Notes: a model not told the origin generated them from the letters alone. Shown: positions 9,020 through 17,900, numbered from the stretch's first letter. The stretch: 64,000 nucleotides of DNA from Candidatus Polarisedimenticolaceae bacterium (GCA_036275915.1 DASUCV010000010.1:62001-126000), one strand, 5' to 3'. Made by a program: numbers and translations.

Positions 9020-10912
9020 ATGGACAGACAGCAAGACGGAATCTGGACCCCGCCTCGATCGGTCGTCGATCAGGCCCACGTCAAGGACTACGACAAGCTC
9101 CGCGACGAGGCCGGTCGCGATCTCGAAAAATTCTGGGAGCAGCGTGCGAAGACGCTCGAGTGGTTCGCTCCCTGGAAGAAGGTGCTCGACGCGTCCAAGG
9201 CTCCCTTCTATCAGTGGTTCGTCGGCGGGAAGACGAACATCGTCCACAACGCGATCGACCGTCACCTCAAGACCGCCACGAGGAACAAGCTCGCCTTCAT
9301 CTGGGAGGGTGAGGACGGGACGGTCAAGACGTACTCGTACCACCGGCTGAACCGCGAAGTCTGCCAGTTCGCTGCCGTGCTGCGGAGCATGGGCGTCAAG
9401 AAGGGCGACCGGGTCACGATCTACCTGCCCCGTATCCCCGAGCTTCCGATCGCGATGCTCGCCTGCGCGAAGATCGGCGCGGTGCACTCGGTCGTCTACG
9501 GCGGGTTCTCGGTCGAGGCGCTCCACGGCCGCATCGAGGACTCGGAGTCGAAGGTCGTCGTCACGGCGGACGGCGGCTACATGCGCGGCAAGATCGTGCC
9601 GCTGAAGCAGATCGCCGACGAGGCGGCGAAGCGGACCGGCGTCGTCGAGCACATGATCGTGGTCAAGCGCACCGGCGAGAACGTCCCGATGGAGCCCGAG
9701 CGCGATTACTACTACCACGAGCTGGCCGCGCTCCCCGGAGCGCGCCGGTCCGGGAACGAGCCGACCGAGGTCATGGACGCGGAAGATCCGCTCTTCATGC
9801 TCTACACCTCGGGCACGACGGGAAAGCCGAAGGCGATCCTCCACACGCATGGCGGCTACCAGGTCGGCGTCTCGACGACGCTCGAGTACTGCCTCGACAT
9901 CAAGCCGGACGACCGTTACTGGTGCGCCGCCGATCCCGGTTGGATCACGGGGCACAGCTACATCGTCTACGGGCCGCTCATGCTCGGTGCCACGTCGATC
10001 ATCTACGAAGGCGCGCCGACGCACCCGTACCCCGACCGGTGGTGGAAGATCGTCGAGACGTACGGCGTCAACATCCTCTACACCGCGCCGACGGCGATCC
10101 GCGGCCTCATGCGCTTCGGCGACTCGTGGCCCAACCGGCGCGATCTCTCGTCGCTTCGCCTCCTGGGCTCGGTGGGCGAGCCGATCAACCCCGAAGCGTG
10201 GCGCTGGTATCACCGCGTCGTCGGAAAGGATCGGTGTCCCATCATCGACACGTGGTGGCAGACGGAAACCGGCATGTTCATGATCGCGCCGGTCCCGTCG
10301 TTCCCCTTGAAGCCGGGATCCGGAACCAAGCCGTTCCCCGGGATCAAGGCCGAAGTCCTCGACGAAGACGGCGAGCCGGTGAAGGCCGGCGAGGAAGGCA
10401 AGCTCGTCATCACGACGCCGTGGCCGGCCATGATGCGCACGATCTACAAGGACCCCGAACGCTACGTGAAGCAGTACTGGTCGACGTTTCCCGGCAAGTA
10501 CTTCACCGGCGACTCGGCGCGCATCGACGCCGACGGCTACTTCTGGATCATCGGCCGCGTCGACGACGTCATCAAGGTCTCCGGCTACCGCCTCGGCACC
10601 GCCGAGATCGAGTCGGCCCTCGTCAGCCACAGCGCCGTCTCGGAGGCCGCCGCCATCGGCATCCCGCACGACGTGAAAGGCAACGTCATCTACAGCTACG
10701 TCATGCTCAAGGCCGGCCAGCAGCCGTCGCCCGAGCTCGCGCAAGCGCTCGTCGAGCACGTCGGCCACGAGGTCGGCCCGATCGCGCGCCCCGAGAAGGT
10801 CGAGTTCGTCGCCGCGCTCCCGAAGACGCGCTCCGGCAAGATCATGCGACGCGTGCTCAAGGCACGGGCGCAGGGACTGCCGGAAGGCGATCTGTCCACG
10901 CTCGAGGAGTAG
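9020..10912 (+). CDS. acsA: Acetyl-CoA synthetase-type AMP-forming acyl-CoA ligase
   Basis: A 630-residue ANL-superfamily enzyme that activates acetate or a similar short acid with ATP and CoA through an acyl-adenylate. The ATP/AMP signature LYTSGTTGKPKAILHTHGG lies near residue 260. The acetate-ligase block WWQTETG is near residue 410, and TGDSARIDADGYFWIIGRVDDVIKVSGYRLGT near residue 500 contains the hinge. The C-terminus has PKTRSGKIMRR, whose lysine is the usual acetylation control site of Acs. The ATG at 9020 is preceded by GGGGAG and begins an ACS-type N-terminal cap. The frame extends upstream into the kinase gene, but that part has no homology-like content. Acetate is the most likely substrate; propionate cannot be excluded. 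Confidence 0.88.
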   Translation: MDRQQDGIWTPPRSVVDQAHVKDYDKLRDEAGRDLEKFWEQRAKTLEWFAPWKKVLDASKAPFYQWFVGGKTNIVHNAIDRHLKTATRNKLAFIWEGEDGTVKTYSYHRLNREVCQFAAVLRSMGVKKGDRVTIYLPRIPELPIAMLACAKIGAVHSVVYGGFSVEALHGRIEDSESKVVVTADGGYMRGKIVPLKQIADEAAKRTGVVEHMIVVKRTGENVPMEPERDYYYHELAALPGARRSGNEPTEVMDAEDPLFMLYTSGTTGKPKAILHTHGGYQVGVSTTLEYCLDIKPDDRYWCAADPGWITGHSYIVYGPLMLGATSIIYEGAPTHPYPDRWWKIVETYGVNILYTAPTAIRGLMRFGDSWPNRRDLSSLRLLGSVGEPINPEAWRWYHRVVGKDRCPIIDTWWQTETGMFMIAPVPSFPLKPGSGTKPFPGIKAEVLDEDGEPVKAGEEGKLVITTPWPAMMRTIYKDPERYVKQYWSTFPGKYFTGDSARIDADGYFWIIGRVDDVIKVSGYRLGTAEIESALVSHSAVSEAAAIGIPHDVKGNVIYSYVMLKAGQQPSPELAQALVEHVGHEVGPIARPEKVEFVAALPKTRSGKIMRRVLKARAQGLPEGDLSTLEE

Positions 10913-10998
10913 ACTCCGTAGCCCGCGTCAGGTCAGCCCGTTGATGGTAGCCTCGAGACGTCGCACTGGCCGTATCGAACCAACTCGAGGAGATCATC

Positions 10999-11310
10999 AT
11001 GAACACATCTGCCCTTCCGTGGTTGACCGTTCGCCGATACGAGGGCGTCACAGACCCGAAGGAAGCCGAGCGCGTGGTGAGGGATGGCTTCGTGCCCCTG
11101 ATCAGCAAGCTCCCCGGATTCATCTCCTACTACTGGACCGATGCCGGAAACAACGTGATGATTTCGGTGAGCGTCTACACGAACAAGGAAGCCGAGGAAG
11201 AGTCCAATCGCGTCGCCGCAGATTTCGTGAAGCAGCGTATGACGGCGCTGCTTCCGAATCCTCCTCGGATCACGGCCGGTCACGTCGTCGCGATGGGGAA
11301 GAAGGAATAA
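10999..11310 (+). CDS. Small dimeric alpha/beta-barrel (ABM-like) protein
   Basis: A 103-residue cytosolic protein preceded by a good ribosome site (GAGGAG, 8-9 nt before the ATG). The pattern of a beta strand with Arg-Tyr, a helix with a Val-Pro-Leu block, the strand GFISYYWTDAGNN, the strand MISVSVYTNKEAEEESN and a final helix fits the antibiotic-biosynthesis monooxygenase-like or stress-responsive A/B barrel fold. Such proteins act as dimers on small aromatic or polyketide-like substrates, or remain uncharacterised. No catalytic residue can be assigned. It lies between the ligase and a secreted NTF2-like protein and is probably an independent unit. Confidence 0.6.
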   Translation: MNTSALPWLTVRRYEGVTDPKEAERVVRDGFVPLISKLPGFISYYWTDAGNNVMISVSVYTNKEAEEESNRVAADFVKQRMTALLPNPPRITAGHVVAMGKKE

Positions 11311-11360
11311 TTCGGCAGCGCCACAAGACGCACCCTCGACACAAACCTTGGAGCCGGCCA

Positions 11361-11852
11361 ATGCGATCGTTGTGTAAGGCACTCCTGATTCTCTGCTTCA
11401 TCCCCTGGAGCGAGCACGACGCTTCGGCGAACCCGACCGCTGCGCAGTCGGCGATCGAATCCTTCAACAAGTCACTCGACTCGGCGACCAGACACATGGA
11501 CAACGCCGCCGTCTTGGCGCTTTGGGAAGACGACGGGGTCAGCCTTCTTCCCTCGACCCCACCAATCGTCGGCAAGACGGCCATCGGCAAGTTCCTGAAC
11601 GACGTCACCGCGCAATACCCGGGCGGTCGCATGGAGAAATTCGAGATGGAGTGCCACGACATCGTAGTCTCCGGCGACTGGGCGTCGGAGTGGTGCACCG
11701 AGCATCAGCGGGTGCTGTTCCCCGGCGGCAAACCACCGTTCGAAGGTTGGGGAAAGATGCTGTTCGTCCTCCATCGCAGCGCAGGCGTCCGGTGGCGAAT
11801 CAAAGAGGAAATGTGGAACGCGGCTGTAGCTCCACCGGCTGCTTCCCACTGA
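11361..11852 (+). CDS. Secreted SnoaL/NTF2-like (DUF4440-type) protein
   Basis: A 163-residue protein with an N-terminal export signal (hydrophobic ALLILCFIPW; likely cleavage after DASA near residue 24). The mature part has the cone-fold pattern of the SnoaL/DUF4440 family: the helix AIESFNKSLDSATRHMD, then AVLALWEDDGVSLLPSTPPIVGKTAIGKFL, followed by beta strands ending in WRIKEEMWNAA. Family members include isomerases and many uncharacterised proteins that bind small hydrophobic ligands. The ATG at 11361 follows GGAGCC. The frame is open farther upstream through the previous gene, but that part is not signal-like. Function is unknown. Confidence 0.7.
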   Translation: MRSLCKALLILCFIPWSEHDASANPTAAQSAIESFNKSLDSATRHMDNAAVLALWEDDGVSLLPSTPPIVGKTAIGKFLNDVTAQYPGGRMEKFEMECHDIVVSGDWASEWCTEHQRVLFPGGKPPFEGWGKMLFVLHRSAGVRWRIKEEMWNAAVAPPAASH

Positions 11853-11935
11853 GAGCGACAGTGCGGGGGATGCGCTCGCACGCGAGGCCACTCGGCATCG
11901 CGCCGGATCGAGAACAAAGCGGGCGAACGCCGGCG

Positions 11936-13516
11936 TCAGTTGCAGTCGTGGCCTGAGGCCGCGATTCCTGTGTCACGCGCGCTCGAGTCGTAGGTTCCCT
12001 TCCCGCCGCAGTTGACCGCGCGCACGAGATACCAGAATCCACTCCCAGGCGCTGGCACGCTCGCGTCGTCGATCGGCCCAACGGTGCCCGACCCGAGGCA
12101 GGTCGTGGTGGCGGCGGAGAAGTTTCCGTTCGACGACCTCAACGACGAAAGATCGCCGCGCACGGCGTCGAACGCCGTCGCATCGGTGCCGCCATACGTC
12201 CAGCCCAACCGCGCGGTCCCTGGAACGGGCTGGCTCTCCGTCAACGACGTCACGCCGGTCGGGGCGGCGAGGGTACACGCGCACACGTCGTCCTGAGCCG
12301 GTGTCGTCGACTGCAAGCACGACGCTCCGTTCGGGCAGGCGTTATTGGCCGACGTGCATTGTTCGCAGGCGCCGTACAGCACGTTGCCGGAATTGTTCTC
12401 GCAGACCGCGGCAGCGCCCGAGCAAGAGAGGCCGTTGTCACCGCACGAGCACTTCCGGCAACTGGTGACCGTGGTGCCGGAGCAAATAGCCGGCGCCGGG
12501 CCGGTGCTGGTGCACTTGGCCTGTTGGTTACTCCACACTTGCTGCACATACCAAGTCCGGCCGGAGACGGTGATCGTGTCGCCGACGGCGCCACTGTCGC
12601 AGATGTCGGCGATCTCCCCACAGTTGTTGAAATTGTCGCCCCAGCCGGCCGGGTACGCGTAGTTGGCGTCGGTGTCGAGACCGATGTCCGGGTCGGTCAC
12701 GGATTCGACGAGCTCATGCGAGGCAACGTCGGTCGATATCCCCAAAGGGGTGGGCTCGGACCCGCACCCCATGGCGCACGCTCCCGTGAAGTAGTCCATG
12801 ATCGCGGCATAGACGACAGGGACGTTGGTCGGGCCGTAAACCCCGGTGTTGTGGTACGCGCAGAAATCGACGCACGAGTTGAAGCCGGGGAAGAGGCTCA
12901 GGTGGACGTTGGGAGCGAAGTGGACCATGTAGATCGTGGTTGCGTTGCCCGTGCAGTCGAGCGTCGGCGCGGGCAGCGCGCCCAAGCCGATTTGCCGGAC
13001 CAGCTCGTTTTGCACGTCGACATCGGTGAGATTGCATGGGTTCCCACCCGGCGCGCACTTCAGCGGTGTGATCACGACGCCGGCGTGGCCGTTACCGGGC
13101 AAGATCGCCTGGCTCGTGCCGGGCGAGAGGCCGACGGAATCGTACTCGGAGAGCCACTGCCAATAGCTGCTGTTCGTGACGTCGGCGTAGAACTGCGGGA
13201 TGTTGGCCACGAGCGTGGCATTGACATCCGTCGACCAAAACACCGGGATGATCGTCGGGCTCTGAACGAGAGGCCCGCCGAAGTACGAGAGTTGGGGATT
13301 GGTGCAGGCCGGGAGCGTCAATGGGGCCGCGACTCCCTCGCCACGCCACGGAACCATCCCAGGCATCAGACCGTCGGCACGCCGCGGGACCGAAGCGGGA
13401 CCGGCCCACACCGCGACATCCGGCAACCCGAGCGCCAGGACGCCGAGGACAAAACACGACGCGGCACGCAGAACGGTCGATCGCGCTCCTTGGAGCGGCC
13501 TTCTTCCTATTTGCAT
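11936..13516 (-). CDS. Secreted HE-motif protein, EXORDIUM/peptidase-like, with Cys-rich and Fn3-like C-terminus
   Basis: A 526-residue exported protein with a signal peptide ending about residue 38. Residues 70-330 resemble the bacterial EXORDIUM/phosphate-induced-like secreted family. They include GPLVQSPTIIPVFW, an export-type Cys-rich body, and the block SHELVESVTDPD with His267, Glu268 and Glu271, which recalls a metal site but is not HExxH. Residues 345-415 hold about a dozen cysteines in short CxxC-like spacings. Residues 418-526 look like a fibronectin type III-like domain (LGWTYGGTDATAFDAVRG). It lies alone between convergent and co-directional neighbours. Enzymatic activity is not demonstrated by sequence; a wall- or polymer-associated protein is the alternative. 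Confidence 0.6.
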   Translation of the reverse strand: MQIGRRPLQGARSTVLRAASCFVLGVLALGLPDVAVWAGPASVPRRADGLMPGMVPWRGEGVAAPLTLPACTNPQLSYFGGPLVQSPTIIPVFWSTDVNATLVANIPQFYADVTNSSYWQWLSEYDSVGLSPGTSQAILPGNGHAGVVITPLKCAPGGNPCNLTDVDVQNELVRQIGLGALPAPTLDCTGNATTIYMVHFAPNVHLSLFPGFNSCVDFCAYHNTGVYGPTNVPVVYAAIMDYFTGACAMGCGSEPTPLGISTDVASHELVESVTDPDIGLDTDANYAYPAGWGDNFNNCGEIADICDSGAVGDTITVSGRTWYVQQVWSNQQAKCTSTGPAPAICSGTTVTSCRKCSCGDNGLSCSGAAAVCENNSGNVLYGACEQCTSANNACPNGASCLQSTTPAQDDVCACTLAAPTGVTSLTESQPVPGTARLGWTYGGTDATAFDAVRGDLSSLRSSNGNFSAATTTCLGSGTVGPIDDASVPAPGSGFWYLVRAVNCGGKGTYDSSARDTGIAASGHDCN

Positions 13517-13615
13517 GGCCCCACCCCCAACCGGTTGACGATACGGACGGATCGGACCTGCGGCAATGCGGAATACTCAGCCTAGATCCGCTCGTTTTGC
13601 TGCCGTTGGGCTTCG

Positions 13616-14440
13616 CTAGCCTGCCGGCGGTCGAGGGAGAGTGCAGTCCGACCAGACGACGACAGAGGCTGCGATGAGCGTGAAGGCGACCGCAACCCAG
13701 GCCTCGCGCACACCGAGCGCGCGGAGATTCGCTGGGGGTCGCGCAACACCGAGAGCGGACCGTCCCACGATCGGCAGCCACGAGAGCCACCAGAGCGGAA
13801 CGAGGCCGCCGAGCCGGGCGACGACGATGAGGCCGAGGACGATCGCCGCTTGCGCTGCGAGGCACCGCGCGATCGCCGGCCGCTCGTGCCGCTTCACGCC
13901 GTCGTAAGTGCGAACGAACGCCACCGACGAGAGGAAGTAGGAGAGCGCCAGGTAGGCCGGCGCGAAGATCGCGTCGGAGACGGGATGACCGGCGGCCGCC
14001 GCCATCATCGGCGCGACCAGCGCCATGCCGCCCATCCCCAGAATCTCGAAGAAGAGCATCCTGCCGGCGCCCACGATCGAGGCGGCGGCGTAGACGGCGG
14101 CGAGGCCGGCGGAGGTCGCGGCGATCGGCAGAACCGCGGACTGCGCTTGCGAGACGAGCAGAGCCGGCGCGAAGCACGCGACCGACCCGGCCAGGTAGAC
14201 GACGCCCCACGCGATTCGTCGCACCGCGTAGCCGGGAGGCGAGGGCTTCCCCACGCGCGTACGCGCGGCCCACGGCACGATCGCGTAGTGCGCAAGGAAG
14301 GCGAGGAACGTCGCCGCCCCCGTCGACCATGCGGGAAGGGACGCCGCGTGGGTGGCGCACAGGCCGAGCACGATCGGAATCGACACCATCGTCCAGGCGC
14401 CGTGCTCGTTCGGTAGGGGAGGCGGCGCTGGAATCGGCAT
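13616..14440 (-). CDS. YwiC-like multi-pass membrane protein
   Basis: A 274-residue polytopic protein with about eight hydrophobic segments. It opens with the conserved PNEHGAWTMVSIPIVLG block typical of the YwiC-like family, and the loop RTYDGVKRHERPA is also family-like. The molecular function of YwiC proteins is unknown; in several bacteria they sit near respiratory genes. It is divergent from the beta-lactamase gene with only 21 bp between the start codons, so promoters must overlap the coding ends. Confidence 0.7.
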   Translation of the reverse strand: MPIPAPPPLPNEHGAWTMVSIPIVLGLCATHAASLPAWSTGAATFLAFLAHYAIVPWAARTRVGKPSPPGYAVRRIAWGVVYLAGSVACFAPALLVSQAQSAVLPIAATSAGLAAVYAAASIVGAGRMLFFEILGMGGMALVAPMMAAAAGHPVSDAIFAPAYLALSYFLSSVAFVRTYDGVKRHERPAIARCLAAQAAIVLGLIVVARLGGLVPLWWLSWLPIVGRSALGVARPPANLRALGVREAWVAVAFTLIAASVVVWSDCTLPRPPAG

Positions 14441-14461
14441 TGGTCGGTTAGTCTAGCGGTC

Positions 14462-15268
14462 ATGTCGAAGGTGATCTGGACCGTTGTCGTTGTCTTGGCG
14501 GTGACGGCGGGGTCTCGAGCGGCCGCCGCGGAGCCGGAGTTCAAGGCGATCTTCGCGGGCCGCGACGGATGCTTCGAGTTGTACGACCTCGCCGCGAACA
14601 AAGTCATCGTGCGCTCCGACGCGGCGCAGTGCGCGCGGCGGACGACGCCGGCCTCGACCTTCAAGGTGCCGTTGGCGCTCATGGCATTCGATGCAGGCAT
14701 TCTCCAGGACGAAAATTCGTTCATGAAGTGGGACGGGACGCACTATCCCCGCGACCCCTGGAATCAAGACCAGACGGCGACGACCTGGATGCAGAACTCC
14801 GTGGTCTGGTACTCACAGCGCCTCACGCCGAAGCTCGGGATGGCCAAGGTCAAGGACTACCTCGCCCGCTTCGACTACGGGAACCGCGACATGTCGGGAG
14901 GACTGACGCGCGCCTGGCTCAGCTCGTCGCTCCAGATCTCGCCCGACGAGCAGGTTCGGTTCTGGGTGAAGTTCTGGCGCGAGGAGCTACCGGTCTCGAA
15001 GCACGCCTTCGCCATGACGAAGAAGATCACCTTCGTCGACACGTCGCCCGCTGGCTGGGTGTTGAACGGGAAGACCGGCTCGGGTGACGTCACGGGTAAG
15101 CCGACGCTCTGGATCGGCTGGTACGTCGGCCACGTGGAGCGCGAGGGCAAGCAGTACGTGTTCGTCACGCGCTACGTCGACGTGCGGCCATCGCCCGACG
15201 AGCGCCCGTCCGGCTTCATTGCGCGCGAGATGTCGAAGACGATCCTCGCGCAGCTCGGACTCTACTGA
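14462..15268 (+). CDS. Class D (OXA-type) serine beta-lactamase
   Basis: A 268-residue exported protein with a signal peptide (cleavage about residue 22, AAAA/EPE). All class D landmarks are present: the active-site STFK at residues 65-68 (Ser65 nucleophile, Lys68 carboxylation site), SxV as SVV at 113-115, YGN at 139-141, KTG at 204-206 and the following WxxG block (W220 to G223). The mature length of about 245 residues matches OXA enzymes, and no extra transmembrane BlaR-type sensor region exists, so a periplasmic hydrolase is likelier than a sensor. No integron, insertion sequence or resistance neighbours are visible, which fits a native chromosomal gene. Its last 7 nt overlap the end of the convergent TPR gene. 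Confidence 0.9.
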   Translation: MSKVIWTVVVVLAVTAGSRAAAAEPEFKAIFAGRDGCFELYDLAANKVIVRSDAAQCARRTTPASTFKVPLALMAFDAGILQDENSFMKWDGTHYPRDPWNQDQTATTWMQNSVVWYSQRLTPKLGMAKVKDYLARFDYGNRDMSGGLTRAWLSSSLQISPDEQVRFWVKFWREELPVSKHAFAMTKKITFVDTSPAGWVLNGKTGSGDVTGKPTLWIGWYVGHVEREGKQYVFVTRYVDVRPSPDERPSGFIAREMSKTILAQLGLY

Positions 15269-16314
15269 AGGCGCTTCAAAGCGGCCTTAGCATCCTTGAC
15301 GCGATCGTCGTTCGGGAACCGATTCAAGAACTCGGCGTAGTCCAGCCGCGCGGCCTCCTTCTGGCCGAGCTGGTCCTTGCAGACGGCGGCGCCCCAGCGC
15401 GAGCCCTTGGCGCCTTCGACCTTCGCCAAGACCTGGTCGTACTTCGGCACCGCGTCCGCGCACCGACCCTGCAGGCGCGCGAGCTCCGCGGTGAGAAATA
15501 AGGAGCTGATGTCGTCCGTCGGCGCGGCCTGCCTGTAGCGCTCGACGATCGGTGCCGCTGCCTCCGCGTCTTTCTTCTCAGTCAAGAGGAGGCTCGCCTC
15601 ACTCCGGAGCGCGACCATCGGGTCGGCGCCGTCGCCGCCCGCCGTCTCGGCGGCCCTGAGCTGCGTCAGCATCTCATCCCACTTCTTCGCGTCCCCCGCG
15701 AGACGCGCCAACACCATCCGGCCCTGGAATTCGCCGCGCTTGCCGGGAAGGGTCAAGAGCCCCTCGGCCTGCACTTTCGCCTTTTCCGGACTCCCTCCCG
15801 CGATCGACGGCGCTTCGATGTAGAACGTCGCCAAGCCGACGCGCGCGGCCACATGGCTCGGATCGAGCTCGATCGCCTTCTCGAACGCCTTCCGCCCCTT
15901 CGATGCCAGAGACATCTGCGAGAGCAAGTTGACGTCGTCGATGTGATCGAACGACGCCGAGCCGATCCAATATTGATAGTCCGCGTCGCCCGGCTTCAGC
16001 TCGGCCGCCTTCTCGAACTGCTCGAGCGCTTCCTTGCGCTTGGCCTTGCGTTCGTCGCCTTGCGCCCGGCCGCCTTCCACGTCCGCGATGCGACCCAGCG
16101 CATACACCCACTTCGCTTCCTTCGGCTCCGCTTTCGCCTGCGCCTCGATGACCTTGCGCGCGGCCGCGAGCTGGTCCGCTTCGGGAGGCGGGCCCTTCGT
16201 GAAGAGAGGCCGCGCCGCCAGGTCGTACGCCGCGTCGGGCGTAAGATCGGCGGCAAGCCCGACCGAGGGCGCCAGCAAGGCACAGAAGACGATCGCGGTG
16301 GATGTTCTGAGCAT
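15262..16314 (-). CDS. Exported tetratricopeptide-repeat protein
   Basis: A 350-residue protein with a signal peptide (IVFCALLAPSVGLAA, cleavage about residue 21). Several degenerate TPR helices-turn-helices follow: AKWVYALGRIADVEGG, ALEQFEKAAELKPGDADYQYWIG, AFEKAIELDPSHVAARVGLATFYI, and near the C-terminus CADAVPKYDQVLAKVEGAKGSRWGAAVC. TPRs mediate protein-protein contacts, so it is probably a periplasmic scaffold. The partner is unknown. It is convergent with the beta-lactamase gene, overlapping by 7 nt. Confidence 0.8.
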   Translation of the reverse strand: MLRTSTAIVFCALLAPSVGLAADLTPDAAYDLAARPLFTKGPPPEADQLAAARKVIEAQAKAEPKEAKWVYALGRIADVEGGRAQGDERKAKRKEALEQFEKAAELKPGDADYQYWIGSASFDHIDDVNLLSQMSLASKGRKAFEKAIELDPSHVAARVGLATFYIEAPSIAGGSPEKAKVQAEGLLTLPGKRGEFQGRMVLARLAGDAKKWDEMLTQLRAAETAGGDGADPMVALRSEASLLLTEKKDAEAAAPIVERYRQAAPTDDISSLFLTAELARLQGRCADAVPKYDQVLAKVEGAKGSRWGAAVCKDQLGQKEAARLDYAEFLNRFPNDDRVKDAKAALKRLQ

Positions 16315-16534
16315 CGTCAGAGACTACGAGCATACTCCGATGAAGTTCAAGAAATTCCAGCTCTGCCCATGATTACGGCTTGATCGCCCTGCCGGTTGCA
16401 GCGGCCGCCGGGTTCGTCCTGGGCGACAAGAAAGGGGCACGGGCCTGACGGCTGCTTTCTTGCAGCAAAGTTGACGTCACCACCAAGCGAAATCCCGTTT
16501 GCCAACGTATCAATCGGGTAAGCGGGAGGGAGCC
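16315..16534. other. Short non-coding stretch with possible gene remnant
   Basis: This is a 220-bp gap between the TPR gene start and the lipoprotein start. A 22-codon open stretch ending at 16448 would encode LIALPVAAAAGFVLGDKKGARA, which looks like the hydrophobic C-terminus of a membrane protein, but it has no credible start. It is followed by a weak hairpin (GCTGC, 6-nt loop, GCAGC) near 16450. Nothing else is recognisable. Confidence 0.3.
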
Positions 16535-16951
16535 ATGAAGCGGCTGGCGCTGTCCGTGATCCCCGTTGTCGTTCTTGCGCTCTCCTCGTGCTCGGACGGC
16601 GGCACGAATCTCGGGGCGCTCGGTCGTCCGGTTCAGGTTCCGTATCAGGACCAGGTCACACTTCCCCACGAAGAGCTCACGATCTTCTTCACGGCGCTGG
16701 ACGAAGATTCGCGATGCCCCGCACCGGCAACCTGCATGTCCTCCGGCCAGGCGACGATCAGCATCGCTCTGTCCAAGCCCGATGCGCCGGTCGCGCCGCG
16801 TGCGCTGACGTTCGGCGGCGCGGCGGGGACGAACGTCGTCAGTTACGAGCAGTACACGGTCACGCTCGTGAAGCTGGCGCCGTCTCCTACGGTAGGACAG
16901 CAACGGTTACCGTCGGACTATGTCGCGACGCTCGTGGTGTCTAAACTGTAG
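16535..16951 (+). CDS. Small lipoprotein of unknown function
   Basis: A 138-residue protein whose ATG follows a strong GGGAGGG ribosome site. A TTG 12 codons upstream is possible but would spoil the signal sequence. The N-terminus MKRLALSVIPVVVLALSSC is a lipoprotein signal with lipobox LSSC, so Cys19 should be lipidated. The mature part is predicted beta-rich (VPYQDQVTLPHEELTIFFTAL, then DSRCPAPATCMSSGQATISIAL, which resembles a small beta-sandwich) with a probable Cys pair. No family was recognised. The gluconokinase gene starts 3 nt after its stop. Confidence 0.7.
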   Translation: MKRLALSVIPVVVLALSSCSDGGTNLGALGRPVQVPYQDQVTLPHEELTIFFTALDEDSRCPAPATCMSSGQATISIALSKPDAPVAPRALTFGGAAGTNVVSYEQYTVTLVKLAPSPTVGQQRLPSDYVATLVVSKL

Positions 16952-16954
16952 AGC

Positions 16955-17473
16955 GTGACCTCTCGTCCCGTCATCGTCGTCATGGGCGTCTCCGGAAGTG
17001 GGAAGTCGTCCGTCGGCGCGTTGCTCGCGGAGCGGCTCGGCGTGCCGTTCGAGGAAGGGGACGCGCTCCATCCGGCGGCGAACGTCGCGAAGATGGCGGC
17101 GGGGCGCCCGCTCGACGATGACGACCGATGGCCGTGGCTGGACGCGATCGGCGCGTGGGTCGCGGCCCGGGTCGCCGACGGAACGGGAGGGGTGGTGTCA
17201 TGCTCGGCGCTCCGGCGCGTCTACCGTGAGCGGCTCGCTGCGGCGGGTGGGAGCGCGATTCGCTTCGTCTACCTGCGGGCGAGCGAGGCGACGATCGCGG
17301 CGCGCCTCTCGCATCGGGTCGGGCACTTCATGCCGGCGGCGCTCCTGCCGAGCCAGTTCGCGACGCTCGAGGAGCCGTCCCAAGATGAAGGCGTGACGAC
17401 CGTCAACACCGATGGGCTCACGATCGACGAGGTGGTCACCGAGGTTGTTGCGTCGCTCCGTGGACCGTCCTGA
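16955..17473 (+). CDS. gntK: Gluconokinase
   Basis: A 172-residue P-loop kinase of the GntK type, which phosphorylates D-gluconate to 6-phosphogluconate. The Walker A motif GVSGSGKSSVG lies at residues 11-21. The gluconokinase blocks FEEGDALHPAANVAKMAAGRPLDDDDRWPWL and CSALRRVYRERL follow, then RLSHRVGHFMPAALLPSQFATLEEP near residue 130. All are diagnostic of the family, and the length is normal. The GTG start at 16955 directly precedes the P-loop strand. It lies 3 nt after the lipoprotein stop and may be coupled to it. Confidence 0.92.
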   Translation: MTSRPVIVVMGVSGSGKSSVGALLAERLGVPFEEGDALHPAANVAKMAAGRPLDDDDRWPWLDAIGAWVAARVADGTGGVVSCSALRRVYRERLAAAGGSAIRFVYLRASEATIAARLSHRVGHFMPAALLPSQFATLEEPSQDEGVTTVNTDGLTIDEVVTEVVASLRGPS

Positions 17474-17528
17474 GCTCGCGGTGGGATGCTGCCTCGCCAC
17501 TGTGGGACAATCCGCGCGCGAGGATTCC

Positions 17529-17900
17529 ATGCCCTTCCAGGTTCGACACAGCATTCCGCTCATCCACGTCGAGGATGTCGGGCGCTCGATCACGTTCTAT
17601 GAGGAGTTCGGCTTCCGCGTCATGAACCTCCACCCGGGGCCGGGTGAGGGGCCGGTGACATGGGCGTGGATCGAGAGCGACGCAGCGCAGCTCATGCTCG
17701 CGAAGGCGTCGGGGCCCCTCGTCCGCGATTCGCAGGCGGTCCTCCTTTACCTCTACTGCGACGACGTGTCGGGGGCGAAGGCGGCCCTCGAGGAGGCGGG
17801 GATCAGGACCGGAGAGATCCGTTCTCCGTTTTACTCGCCGCAGGGCGAATTCCCGGTCGTCGATCCCGACGGCTACACGCTCATGGTGACGCACACATGA
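17529..17900 (+). CDS. Glyoxalase/bleomycin-resistance-fold (VOC) protein
   Basis: A 123-residue single VOC module with two beta-alpha-beta-beta-beta units: HSIPLIHVEDVGRSITFYEEFGFRV, then AVLLYLYCDDVSGAKAALEEAGI and VVDPDGYTLMVTHT. The expected first metal ligand (His in HSIPLIHVED) and the C-terminal DPDGY strand are present, although the class is functionally diverse, covering glyoxalase, dioxygenase and antibiotic-binding members. The ATG at 17529 gives a normal family N-terminus; the frame is open further upstream in gntK. The stop overlaps the start of the next small gene (ATGA). Confidence 0.8.
   Translation: MPFQVRHSIPLIHVEDVGRSITFYEEFGFRVMNLHPGPGEGPVTWAWIESDAAQLMLAKASGPLVRDSQAVLLYLYCDDVSGAKAALEEAGIRTGEIRSPFYSPQGEFPVVDPDGYTLMVTHT

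Noticed and set aside
16373-16903. 176-codon - strand frame opposite the small lipoprotein
   Set aside because: The + strand has a lipobox signal and strong ribosome site; the - frame has no family features.
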